A stretch of 64,000 nucleotides of DNA from Acidobacteriaceae bacterium (GTDB lineage: Bacteria > Acidobacteriota > Terriglobia > Bryobacterales > Bryobacteraceae), in the NCBI GenBank assembly GCA_020247055.1, contig JADCJL010000133.1:1-64000 (forward strand), read 5' to 3'. The position numbers were made by a program, and so were the translations under genes. This document shows positions 36,392 to 44,804 of the stretch, piece after piece (the first letter of the stretch is position 1; each line of letters begins with the position of its first letter). The notes below the pieces were generated by a model that was not told the origin of the DNA, ran no database searches, and worked only from the letters and a program-made list of their open reading frames with translations.

Positions 36392-37570
36392 TTAAGTCGT
36401 TCTTGGCGCGCGCTTCGCCACAATTTCCTTGCACAGCGCGAGAATCTGGTCGTTACGAACGCCCTTGACGCGGTCAGCCAACGCCGTAAAGCCCTGGTAC
36501 AACACGTCGATCTCTTCTTTGGTGAAATCCGGAAAGCCGAGTTCTCCGCAGCGATCCGCCAGCGCGTGCCGCCCGGAGTGTTTGCCGAGCACCAGTTTGC
36601 CCTGGGGCACCCCGACGCTCTGCGGATCTATGATCTCATAGGTCGACTTATTCTTCAGATAGCCGTCCTGATGGATGCCCGCTTCGTGCGCAAAGGCGTT
36701 ATCGCCCACAATCGCTTTGTTCGGCTGCGGACCAAAGGTGATGATCGAAGTCAGCAGCTGGCTCGCACTGAACAGATGCTCCGTGTGGATATCGGTCTGG
36801 TAGGGCAAAACCGACTGCCGTGTCTTGAAGATCATGACGATCTCTTCGAGCGAACAGTTGCCGGCGCGCTCGCCGATGCCATTGATGGTGCATTCAATCT
36901 GGCGGGCGCCAGCCTCAACCGCCGCCAGCGAGTTGGCCACGGCAAGGCCCAGATCGTCGTGGCAGTGCACGGAGACGATCGCCTGACTGCCGATCGCCTC
37001 GACAACCTTCCGGATAAATGCCGCGTACTCAGTCGGAATGGAAAAGCCGACCGTATCGGGTAGGTTGACCGTGCCGGCCCCGGCGGCGACCACCGCCCGC
37101 GAAATCTGCTCGAGGTAGGCCGGGTCGGTCCGGCTGGCGTCTTCGGCCGAAAACTCGACGTCGTCCGTGTACTTGCGGGCCAATTCGACCGCCTTGACGG
37201 CCTCTTCGAGCACCTGCTCCCGGCTCTTCTTGAGCTTGTACTGCAAATGAATGTCGCTGGTGGCGATAAACGTGTGGATACGCGAGCGCTTGGCATGCCG
37301 AAGCGCTTCGCCGGCCCGCTCGACGTCTTTGGCGGTCGACCGGGCGAGCGCCGCGATGGTGACCCCCGAGCCGCCAAACTCCCGGCTGATCGACTCGACC
37401 GCTTCAAAATCGCCCTGACTGGCGATCGGGAAACCGGCCTCCATGATGTCCACACCAAGCTCAACGAGTTTGGCCGCCATCTTCATCTTTTCGGGAACCG
37501 TCATCGAACAGCCGGGAGACTGCTCGCCGTCGCGCAGAGTAGTGTCGAAAATTTGAACGCGCTGATTCAT
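36392..37570 (-). CDS. leuA: 2-isopropylmalate synthase without the C-terminal regulatory domain
   Basis: First committed enzyme of leucine synthesis. From the ATG at 37570 it is 392 residues: MNQRVQIFDTTLRDGEQSPG, then the TIM barrel with VNLPDTVGFSIPTEYA, VHCHDDLGLAVANSL and NAFAHEAGIHQDG, and the catalytic linker. Full-length LeuA is about 510-560 residues; the C-terminal leucine-binding domain is absent here. AGAGG about 11 bases upstream supports this start over a GTG at 37606. Without the allosteric domain, feedback by leucine may be weak or absent, and control may rest on the divergent LysR gene. Confidence 0.93.
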   Translation of the reverse strand: MNQRVQIFDTTLRDGEQSPGCSMTVPEKMKMAAKLVELGVDIMEAGFPIASQGDFEAVESISREFGGSGVTIAALARSTAKDVERAGEALRHAKRSRIHTFIATSDIHLQYKLKKSREQVLEEAVKAVELARKYTDDVEFSAEDASRTDPAYLEQISRAVVAAGAGTVNLPDTVGFSIPTEYAAFIRKVVEAIGSQAIVSVHCHDDLGLAVANSLAAVEAGARQIECTINGIGERAGNCSLEEIVMIFKTRQSVLPYQTDIHTEHLFSASQLLTSIITFGPQPNKAIVGDNAFAHEAGIHQDGYLKNKSTYEIIDPQSVGVPQGKLVLGKHSGRHALADRCGELGFPDFTKEEIDVLYQGFTALADRVKGVRNDQILALCKEIVAKRAPRTT

Positions 37571-37686
37571 GAGCCAGGGACCTCTGTCAATATACGATTC
37601 TTGCACTCCTCTTGCAATTTACCAAATTAATTTATTTCACGTATTCGATAAGCGCTAATGATGCGATATGCTGGGGCTATTCATCC
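37571..37686. promoter_or_regulatory. Divergent leuA / lysR-type regulator control region
   Basis: 116 bp, much more AT-rich than the flanks. It contains ATAAGCGCTAAT, a near-palindrome of the LysR T-N11-A kind, and a TTGCA-N6-TTGCA direct repeat (TTGCACTCCTCTTGCAA). Likely target of the LysR-type protein encoded to the right, controlling both itself and leuABCD. Inference from layout. Confidence 0.55.
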
Positions 37687-38601
37687 ATGGAACTCTATTC
37701 GCTGCGTGTGTTTCAGACCGTGATCCTCGAAAAGAGTTTTTCCCGGGCGGCCGAAAAACTGTCGCGGACCCAGCCGGCTATCTCTCTCGCCGTCCAGCGG
37801 TTGGAGCAGGAGATTGGCGAAAAGTTGATCGACCGTTCCGGCAAGGAGCTCCTGCTGACCGATGCCGGCCGGATCGCCTTTGATTTCTCGCGCCGGTTTG
37901 AACATCTGATCGATGAAATGAATACGGCCTTGGCCGAGATGCGGGACAACTCGGCCGGGGTGCTGATTGTCGGCGCGAACGAGTCGACGAGTCTTTATGT
38001 CCTGCAGCATATTGTGCGCTATCGCCGCCTGTATCCGAAGGTAAAAGTGCGCGTCCGGCGGAGTTTGTCGAGTAAGATTCCCAGCCAGTTGATTGACGGA
38101 GAGCTCGAACTGGGCGTAATCTCCTTTGATCCGCAGGACGACCGTTTGAAATCGCAGGTGATCTCCACCGATCATCTGGCTTTTGTTGTCAGTCCGGAGC
38201 ATCGTTTAGCCAGACGGTCGAGCGTGTCGATTACCGAACTTGGGATGGAGACATTTATCGCGCACAACGTTTTATCCCCCTACCGTGAGGTGGTCCTGCG
38301 GGAGTTTCAGCGTCACCGGGTGCCGCTCAACATGGATGTTGAGATGCCCACGGTGGAGACCATCCGGCAGATGGTGCAGCGCAACGAGGGAGTCGCGTTC
38401 TTGCCGAAGATGTGCGTGGACGCCGAGATTGAGCGGGGACTCTTGCGGGAGGTCCAGGTAGAGGAGTTGTCCGTCGAGCGGAAGGTGCATCTGGTCTATC
38501 CTGCCCGGCGGGCACTCTCGCACGCCGCCCGCGCTTTTCTTGAGGTGGTCAAGGGCGAGCGAATCCGGCGAGAGGATGAGGTGACGGCAGCCACTAGTTG
38601 A
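37687..38601 (+). CDS. LysR-type transcriptional regulator, probable leu operon regulator
   Basis: A 304-residue LTTR with the N-terminal winged helix (MELYSLRVFQTVILEKSFSR, then AAEKLSRTQPAISLAVQRLE) and a C-terminal effector domain from about residue 90. The ATG at 37687 starts exactly at the HTH; an in-frame extension to 37612 adds a stretch foreign to the family and lies in the regulatory region. Divergent layout with leuA suggests it senses a leucine-pathway intermediate and controls leuABCD, as LysR-type proteins do for leu genes elsewhere. Effector unknown. Confidence 0.9.
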   Translation: MELYSLRVFQTVILEKSFSRAAEKLSRTQPAISLAVQRLEQEIGEKLIDRSGKELLLTDAGRIAFDFSRRFEHLIDEMNTALAEMRDNSAGVLIVGANESTSLYVLQHIVRYRRLYPKVKVRVRRSLSSKIPSQLIDGELELGVISFDPQDDRLKSQVISTDHLAFVVSPEHRLARRSSVSITELGMETFIAHNVLSPYREVVLREFQRHRVPLNMDVEMPTVETIRQMVQRNEGVAFLPKMCVDAEIERGLLREVQVEELSVERKVHLVYPARRALSHAARAFLEVVKGERIRREDEVTAATS

Positions 38602-38602
38602 C

Positions 38603-39076
38603 GTGGCGATCATTCTCAAGCTTTGGCTCAGGATCTGGGGCAGGATCTGGCGTGGGAACTGGCTTCGTGTTGGGCGGTGGCTGGACCGCCAGCGCCAGGC
38701 AGCCCGCCGGCGACGGGGCTTGCCGGCTCATCTGCAGTTGGCCGAGCAGGGGGAGGATTGGGCGCAGCGATTTGTGCAGGAGATGGGTTGGACGGTCGTG
38801 GCGCGCAACTACCGCCGCAAGGGCGGCCGGGGGGAGATCGATCTGGTCGCCGTTGAGGGAGATACGCTGGTCTTTGTCGAGGTCAAGACGCGATCGAGCG
38901 CGGAGATCGGTACGCCGGAGCGCGCCGTGCACCGGGCCAAGGAGAAGTTGATCGGCCGGACCGCCGAGGAGTATCTGCGCATGGCCGATCTTTCGGGCAT
39001 GCCGGTACGGTTCGACGTGGTCAGTCTCGTCATGGGCGACAAAACGAAAGTGGAGTATTTGCGGGACGCCTTTTAG
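38603..39076 (+). CDS. yraN: YraN/UPF0102-family nuclease-fold protein
   Basis: A 157-residue protein of the UPF0102 family, with a PD-(D/E)XK-type core seen in GEIDLVAVEGDTLVFVEVKT: Glu-Asp-x-Asp and ExK in order. The family's role is not settled; it is often linked to DNA uptake or processing. The first 40 residues are basic and tryptophan-rich, longer than usual. The GTG at 38603 begins right after the LysR stop. Confidence 0.9.
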   Translation: MAIILKLWLRIWGRIWRGNWLRVGRWLDRQRQAARRRRGLPAHLQLAEQGEDWAQRFVQEMGWTVVARNYRRKGGRGEIDLVAVEGDTLVFVEVKTRSSAEIGTPERAVHRAKEKLIGRTAEEYLRMADLSGMPVRFDVVSLVMGDKTKVEYLRDAF

Positions 39077-39098
39077 GCGCGGGCCTCCCGCATCGCAC

Positions 39099-40277
39099 TT
39101 ACAACTGGCGCGGCGGATTCACCGGTAGGCCACCGTGGCGCGCGAGCACCGTGAACAGCTCTTCGGGATTCACTGGCTTGGACAAGAAATCATCCATCCC
39201 GGCCGCGGTACACTCCGCGCGCACCTCCGAGGACGGGTTGGCCGTGCAGGCAATAATCGGTGTTGCGGCCGTAGCGTCGAGCTGGCGTAGCCGGCGCGTA
39301 GTCTCGATTCCGTCGATGCCCGGCATCTGCAGGTCCATCAAAATGAGGTCGAACCGGACCGTGGCCACCTTCCGCAGAGCACTCAGGCCCTCGGGCGCCA
39401 GGGTCACCTGATAGCCACGCCGTTCGAGGAGCGTGATCATAAACCGCTGCGCGACGGCGTTGTCTTCCACCAGTAGAATGCGCGGCGCGGTCTTTTCGGG
39501 GGTGACGGGTGGGGCCGGGGCGGCCGTTGCGGGTTTCCCGGCGCTGATCGGAATCGAGAAGGTGAACAGACTGCCCTCGCCCGGATACGACTCGGCTTCG
39601 AGGGACCCGCCCATCGCCTCCGTAATCTGCCGGGCCAGCGAGAGACCAACGCGCAGCCCCGGCGAGGGATCCACGAGCGGATTGTCGGCCAAGACGCCCG
39701 TGCCGAAGATCTCGGCCAGATCCGCCGCCGCAATTCCCGGCCCGGAGTCCCGTACCGAAACGCTCAGCCACGTCCGCTCGTCGGCCCGGGTGGCCGCGCT
39801 GGCAACCACCTCGATTTCACCGGCCGCGGTGAACTTGACGGCGTTCGACAGCAGCACATCGAGCACCTGACGGATCCGGTGGGGATCGGAAAGTGCGACC
39901 TCGGGAATCTGCGGATCGAGCAGCAGACTGAGCGGCAGCCCCTTGGCGCGGGACTTTGGTTCGCGCGCCGAAACGGCGGCCCGCAACAGTTCAGCCGGCC
40001 GGAACTCGGATTCGGTGTGGCCGGAGGTACCGTTGGCGAGCGAGGAGAACTCAATGGCGTTGGTAATCGACTCAAGCAGGAGCTCGGCGCACGACCGGGA
40101 GGAGTTCACGAACTCCCTCTGCTCTTCGTTTAACGGCGTCTCTGTCAGCAGGTCCAGCATGCCCAGAATGCCCGTGAGCGGTGTGCGCAGCTCATGGTTG
40201 AGACTCGCCAGGAAATTCCGCTTGATTCGATTCACTTCCGCTGCCGCGGGGGCAGCGACGACTTCCACGCCCGTCAT
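39099..40277 (-). CDS. Soluble hybrid histidine kinase/response regulator
   Basis: A 392-residue protein with the H-box LASLNHELRTPLTGILGML (His28), ATPase N-box VLDVLLSNAVKF, G1 box DSGPGIAAADLAEIF, and then a C-terminal receiver domain with ILLVEDNAVAQ, the phosphoacceptor in ILMDLQMPG and the Lys in DFLSKPVNP. There is no membrane segment and only about 20 residues before the H-box, so it has no sensor domain of its own and probably takes input from a partner protein. No cognate output gene is adjacent. Confidence 0.92.
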   Translation of the reverse strand: MTGVEVVAAPAAAEVNRIKRNFLASLNHELRTPLTGILGMLDLLTETPLNEEQREFVNSSRSCAELLLESITNAIEFSSLANGTSGHTESEFRPAELLRAAVSAREPKSRAKGLPLSLLLDPQIPEVALSDPHRIRQVLDVLLSNAVKFTAAGEIEVVASAATRADERTWLSVSVRDSGPGIAAADLAEIFGTGVLADNPLVDPSPGLRVGLSLARQITEAMGGSLEAESYPGEGSLFTFSIPISAGKPATAAPAPPVTPEKTAPRILLVEDNAVAQRFMITLLERRGYQVTLAPEGLSALRKVATVRFDLILMDLQMPGIDGIETTRRLRQLDATAATPIIACTANPSSEVRAECTAAGMDDFLSKPVNPEELFTVLARHGGLPVNPPRQL

Positions 40278-40323
40278 AAGGAGAATATCGGCCGAAGATC
40301 AGGCGAAGATTAGCCAATTCGCC

Positions 40324-41409
40324 TTAGGGACGTTCTGAGGTAGCCACCCGGTGCACCATATTCACCAGTCGCCGGTAGGGGATCCGGGACCAGTCCTCCA
40401 CCGGCAGCCACTCTCCGTCCCGCCAACTGGAGTAACCCCAGCGCGCCAGCAACGCCAAGTGCTCCTGCCGCTCCGTCAAGGGCCGCTCCGCGGGCAGCGG
40501 CCGCTCCAGCCTTTCCCGCAGTCGCCGGTCGAGCGACACCGGCTTGTCGGCGGCGGCCTCGGTGGTGATCGCGATCTCCTCGGCCGGCTGCCAGGCGCCG
40601 GCGATCAACAGCCGCAGTTCCACCGCCTGCCGGGCTGCGGCCGGGGTAACGGCAATCCCGTGCGCGGCGTCAATTGGCGCGGCCAACTCCTCCCGCAGCC
40701 GCCACGTGGCGGCGATCTTTTCAAGACGCTGATGCTGCCGCGCGGCCTCCTCAAACTCCATCTCCATGGAAAGCCGGTCCCGCGCCGCTTCGACCACCTC
40801 GGCCAGACTCCGGCCACTGGTCGTCAGAAACTCCGTCAGGCGCCGGACCTCGCTGCGGTACTCGGCGGGCGACACCACCGCCTGGCAGGGCCGCAGGCAC
40901 TGGTTCATCTCGCCGTACATGCAGCCCGGGTGGGCGGGTGAAGGCGCCAGCTCCTCGGCGCAGCGGCGGACCTGGAAGTGCTCGAGCACCGCCACCTCGA
41001 ACGCCTCGGCCGCCATTCGCGACGGGAACGGTCCGTAGAATAAGCCGCTCCGGCTCAGCCGGTTGGTGACGGCCGTGCGGGGGAACTCCTGGTGGAGCAG
41101 CACGCGGACGTACGTTGGCATCCGGAGCTTGATCAGCTGCAGATAGCGGTCCGGATGGTGCTCCCGCGCCACCGCATAGAGCTGGAGCGAAGAGGCCAGC
41201 CGCGAGGCCACCGGCCAGTACTCTACCTCGGTCGCCAGTGTGCCGAACAGACCCGGGGTGAGCAGCCGCCGCAACCGCCGCCGGAGCAGCGCGGTGCGGC
41301 CCACGTACGGCCGGCCCTCCCGGAGGCGCAGGACAAACACGGCCGCGCCCTCCGGGAGCCCTTCGAGCCAATGCTCCCGTTCCGGCCCCGCTGGCGGCAG
41401 CTGCCTCAT
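40324..41409 (-). CDS. UvrC-like protein lacking the C-terminal nuclease half
   Basis: A 361-residue relative of the N-terminal half of excinuclease UvrC. A degenerate GIY-YIG region (GAAVFVLRLREGRPYVGRTA) is followed by GPFPSRMAAEAFEVAVLEHF, the cysteine segment CMYGEMNQCLRPC and a UVR (UvrB-contact) domain RDRLSMEMEFEEAARQHQRL. The first GIY Tyr is Phe here and the family Glu is not obvious, so 3' incision activity is doubtful. The C-terminal RNase-H-like and HhH domains are missing. The ATG at 41409 is preceded by a strong GGGGGGAG site. It may be a Cho-like accessory or a paralog beside a full UvrC elsewhere. Confidence 0.85.
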   Translation of the reverse strand: MRQLPPAGPEREHWLEGLPEGAAVFVLRLREGRPYVGRTALLRRRLRRLLTPGLFGTLATEVEYWPVASRLASSLQLYAVAREHHPDRYLQLIKLRMPTYVRVLLHQEFPRTAVTNRLSRSGLFYGPFPSRMAAEAFEVAVLEHFQVRRCAEELAPSPAHPGCMYGEMNQCLRPCQAVVSPAEYRSEVRRLTEFLTTSGRSLAEVVEAARDRLSMEMEFEEAARQHQRLEKIAATWRLREELAAPIDAAHGIAVTPAAARQAVELRLLIAGAWQPAEEIAITTEAAADKPVSLDRRLRERLERPLPAERPLTERQEHLALLARWGYSSWRDGEWLPVEDWSRIPYRRLVNMVHRVATSERP

Positions 41410-41645
41410 CAACTCCCCCCCGATAGGACGGATTCGGCCGCTGAGATCTGCATCGGCCTGGCCCGCTGCGCCTGCGCGACCAACGCCCCGCGTCCGGGCG
41501 GATTCCCGCGAAAGCAATTTTGTTCGCTGGCGGGCGCCGTTGCCTCGGTGCGCCCGGTCTCGTGATTGCCGGGGGGGGCCAGGGGAGCCAAGCGCTGCCG
41601 CGAGACCTGGATGCCGGCGCGGGGAGCGGCCGCCGGGAGCATCGT

Positions 41646-42569
41646 CTACTCGATGAACCCGAGCTGCCGGAGCGTCGCTTCCGGCTCGGCTTCGTCAAAG
41701 CGGGACAAGGCCGCTTTCTGCCGTCCGTGCTCCAGGGCCACGGCGTAGGGCGGATCGCCAAAAGGGAACAGCTTCTTTAACGCATCGTGTTCCGGCGAGT
41801 TGCCGGCTTTGAGCCCGGTAGAATCCATGAAGTACTTTCCGAACTGGGGGACGCGCGAGGGCAGTCCGTAGACCTTCACCCCGTTCCAGGTGTGCTTCGC
41901 CATCCGGCGGGCCGCCTGGTCGCAGTGGGCGCACTCCGGATCATAAAAGTAGAGCAGAACTTTGCCCTGCTGCAGGGAAGCCGTCTGACCGTCCACCGTC
42001 AATGTCTCCGGCGCCCGCGCCCCGGTCTGCCGCATCTCCGTAATGCCGTAGGCGACCCCGCCCAGCACCGCTACCGCGCCGGCGATCCGGACGGCGTTCC
42101 GCAGGCCTTCGCTCGGCTTGGCCCACCAGCCGGCGAGCGCCGCCAGGGCCAGCATGGCCGCGTCACTATAGAAAAACATCGGCCCGACGGCGCGCTTCAC
42201 CCACGGAAAACAGGTACAGTCGGCGCCCAGCAGCCGGTCGTAGAACACCCCGATATAGACCATGAAGGCGATCAGCATCAGGCCGATCAGCCAGGCGCCC
42301 CAGCGCCGGTAGCGGGGGATCAGAATGAGAATTCCCGAGAACACTTCGGCCATGCCGAAGAACATCGCCGTGAAGACGCTCAGCGAGGCCGGCACCAGGG
42401 CCTGGGTCATGCGCGCGGCGGCACCCAGGTGGTCGGAAAGCTTCCACGCTCCGGCAATCAGGAACAATCCGCCGATCAGAATGGCGCAAATCCAGCTGGC
42501 AACGGCCTGCCAGGCGGGTTGGTCCAGGCGCAGGGAGACAGGCGGAGCCTGTGCCATACTGTTTTCCAT
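41646..42569 (-). CDS. MauE/DoxX-type membrane protein fused to a thioredoxin-fold domain
   Basis: A 307-residue protein. The N-terminal half has four membrane helices (WICAILIGGLFLIAGAWKL onward) of the MauE/DoxX type, with a CTC motif in the third loop. The C-terminal half is a thioredoxin-like domain with active site FYDPECAHCDQAA (CxxC). The fold suggests electron transfer across the membrane to disulfide or metal targets. The start is at ATG 42569 or ATG 42557; the first overlaps the divergent amidohydrolase ATG in the tetranucleotide CATG. Redox partner unknown. Confidence 0.82.
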   Translation of the reverse strand: MENSMAQAPPVSLRLDQPAWQAVASWICAILIGGLFLIAGAWKLSDHLGAAARMTQALVPASLSVFTAMFFGMAEVFSGILILIPRYRRWGAWLIGLMLIAFMVYIGVFYDRLLGADCTCFPWVKRAVGPMFFYSDAAMLALAALAGWWAKPSEGLRNAVRIAGAVAVLGGVAYGITEMRQTGARAPETLTVDGQTASLQQGKVLLYFYDPECAHCDQAARRMAKHTWNGVKVYGLPSRVPQFGKYFMDSTGLKAGNSPEHDALKKLFPFGDPPYAVALEHGRQKAALSRFDEAEPEATLRQLGFIE

Positions 42570-44202
42570 GCTCCCTATTTTACTGCTTTTACTGGCTTTA
42601 GCAGGGGGCCTCGCCGCTGCCCCGGAGATCGCGGAGCTGGCCGTGGTGAACGCTAATATCTACACGGTCAACCCCGTGCAGCCGCGGGCGAAGGCGATGG
42701 CGGTGCGGGGCGGGAGAATTCTGGCCGTGGGCGACTCCGTGGCGGCGCACATCGGCCAGGCCACGCAGGTTCTGGATGCGCGGGGTGCGACCGTGATCCC
42801 GGGTCTGATTGACAGCCACGTGCATATGGCCAGCTTCGGCGCCATGGTGGAGACCTTCGACCTGCGCAGCGTCAGTTCGATTGCCGAGGTGGCCGCTATC
42901 GTGGCCCGGCGCGCAGCGGCGCTGCCGCCGGGAGCCTGGGTGCAGGGCCGTTCCTGGGATCAGACCAACTGGGGCGGCGAGTTCCCGGATCACACCGCGC
43001 TCTCCAAGGCCGCGCCGGACCGCCCCGTGTTTCTCACCCGCGTCGACGGCCATGCCGCGTGGGTGAACCGCCAAGCGCTGCAGATCGCCGGCATCACCAG
43101 GGAGACGCCCGACCCCATGGGCGGCAAGATCGTCCGCGACGCGCGGGGCGAAGCGACGGGCATTCTCATTGATCGCGCCCAGGGTCTCGTGAGTTCGAAA
43201 ATACCCCCTCCTACCGATGAGCAGATCCGCCAGCGCCTGCGCGCCGCGGCGCTCGAATGCGCCCGGCTTGGCATGACCTCGGTGCACGACGCCGGCATCT
43301 CGGCCCAGGTGCTGCGCGCTTATCAGCAGCTGGTCGCGGCGAAGCTGCTGCCGGTGCGCGTCTACGCCATGATCGGCGGCGAGGGGCCGCTTTGGGACGA
43401 GTATCTGCGCAAAGGACCTGAACGAGGCGACTTCCTTACGGTCCGCGCGATCAAGCTCGTGGCCGACGGCGCCATGGGTTCGCGCGGCGCCGCTTTCTGG
43501 CAGCCCTACTCGGACGACCCGGGTAACGCGGGCCTGCTGATTCTCAAACAGGAGACCATTGAACGCGTCTCCCGTCAGGCCGCCGCCAAGGGCTTTCAGG
43601 TGGCGACCCATGCCATCGGCGACCGCGCCAACCGTGTGGCTCTAGACGCCTACGGCGCCGTGCTCGGCGAGAACAACGACAAGCGCTTTCGCATCGAACA
43701 CGCCCAGGCGATCTCGCTGCCCGACTTTGAAAAGTTCCGCCGGTTTGGCGTCATTGCTTCCATGCAGTCTACCCATGCCACCTCCGACATGCGCTGGGCC
43801 GTCAAGCGGATGGGGCCGGACCGCCTGATGGGCGCCTACGCCTGGCGGCGCATGCTCACCGCCGGGGTGAAGTTCGCCAACGGTTCGGACTTCCCGGTTG
43901 AAGATCCCAACCCCTTCTACGGGCTCTTTGCCGCCGTCACGCGGCAGGACCAGAAGGGGTTTCCCGCCGGTGGTTGGATGCCGGACCAGAAATTGACCCG
44001 GGCTGAGGCGCTCCACTCCTTCACCCTGGGCGGCGCCTACGCCGCCTTTGAGGAGCGCGACAAAGGTTCGCTCGAACCTGGCAAGCTGGCCGATTTCCTG
44101 GTGCTTGAACAGGACCTGATGACCGTGCCGGAGTTGGAGATTCCGAAGATCCGGGTGCGGATGACGGTGCTGGGGGGCCGCACCGTGTTCGGGGCGCAAT
44201 GA
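42568..44202 (+). CDS. Exported amidohydrolase of the YtcJ/amidohydrolase-3 family
   Basis: A 544-residue metal-dependent hydrolase with a signal peptide (MLPILLLLLALAGGLAAAPE). Motifs: TVIPGLIDSHVHMASFG (HxH metal ligands), GRSWDQTNWGG, RIEHAQAISLPDFEKF and the terminal ANGSDFPVEDPNPF plus GSLEPGKLADFLVLEQD. The substrate is unknown; relatives act on N-substituted formamides or imides. The start at 42568 is the only ATG giving the signal peptide; CATACT just upstream would make the mRNA nearly leaderless. Overlaps the next gene by 4 bp. Confidence 0.92.
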   Translation: MLPILLLLLALAGGLAAAPEIAELAVVNANIYTVNPVQPRAKAMAVRGGRILAVGDSVAAHIGQATQVLDARGATVIPGLIDSHVHMASFGAMVETFDLRSVSSIAEVAAIVARRAAALPPGAWVQGRSWDQTNWGGEFPDHTALSKAAPDRPVFLTRVDGHAAWVNRQALQIAGITRETPDPMGGKIVRDARGEATGILIDRAQGLVSSKIPPPTDEQIRQRLRAAALECARLGMTSVHDAGISAQVLRAYQQLVAAKLLPVRVYAMIGGEGPLWDEYLRKGPERGDFLTVRAIKLVADGAMGSRGAAFWQPYSDDPGNAGLLILKQETIERVSRQAAAKGFQVATHAIGDRANRVALDAYGAVLGENNDKRFRIEHAQAISLPDFEKFRRFGVIASMQSTHATSDMRWAVKRMGPDRLMGAYAWRRMLTAGVKFANGSDFPVEDPNPFYGLFAAVTRQDQKGFPAGGWMPDQKLTRAEALHSFTLGGAYAAFEERDKGSLEPGKLADFLVLEQDLMTVPELEIPKIRVRMTVLGGRTVFGAQ

Positions 44203-44804
44203 GGGTTCCGGGAGGCATTCGCGGCCTTGGCGTCGTTGCGTTATTTCTCGGTTTCGCCGGCGCCGAGCCGCGTCGGGTGGTGCTGCTCGAAGAGTTGGTG
44301 CGCCTTGAGGCGCTGGGCGCGCGCGGCTACGAACTGCCGCTGCCCCAACAGAAGGCCGTCCTTGAGCTGCGCTGGAGCGTGAAGGCGCCCGGTGAGGCCG
44401 TCCGCATTGTGGTGGCGGATCCTCATGCCGGGGCGACGGTTTTCGACAGCGGGTACGCCAGCGCGGGCCAACACCGCGTGAACCTGCAACAGGCGGGCCA
44501 GTACCGGCTTACCGTGGAGAACCGCCAGCAGACGGTGGATTACGCCCTCGTGGATCTGCGCCTCGAGCTGGATTTCGGCGCGGAGCCGGCCGCCGCGACG
44601 GCGCCGCTTATGGCCAGCCCGGCTCGCCGCTACGGTGCGATTGCCGGCTCGCTCGCCCTGTTTGCCATGATGGTCACCTATGCCGGCGTGCGCCTGGCGC
44701 CTACCATCTGGCAACGTTGGGGACCCCGGCGCTACCTTCCGGTGGACCTTGCCCAGGTCGATGGCGACGAGGACGATGATGACGAGGACCTACGGGCGGT
44801 TTAA
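44199..44804 (+). CDS. Hypothetical membrane protein with acidic tail
   Basis: A 201-residue protein with an N-terminal signal or anchor (GLGVVALFLGFAGA), a periplasmic beta-rich domain (about 30-130; VRIVVADPHAGATVFDSG), a second membrane helix near 150 (IAGSLALFAMMVTYAGVRLA) and an acidic cytoplasmic end with a run of Asp and Glu. The stop region overlaps the convergent isomerase gene by 15 bp. Coupled ATGA start with the amidohydrolase gene. No family recognised. Confidence 0.75.
   Translation: MRVPGGIRGLGVVALFLGFAGAEPRRVVLLEELVRLEALGARGYELPLPQQKAVLELRWSVKAPGEAVRIVVADPHAGATVFDSGYASAGQHRVNLQQAGQYRLTVENRQQTVDYALVDLRLELDFGAEPAAATAPLMASPARRYGAIAGSLALFAMMVTYAGVRLAPTIWQRWGPRRYLPVDLAQVDGDEDDDDEDLRAV

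Noticed and set aside
35099-37063. 654-codon open frame opposite leuB and leuA
   Set aside because: Arg/His-rich, no domain, opposite two certain genes.
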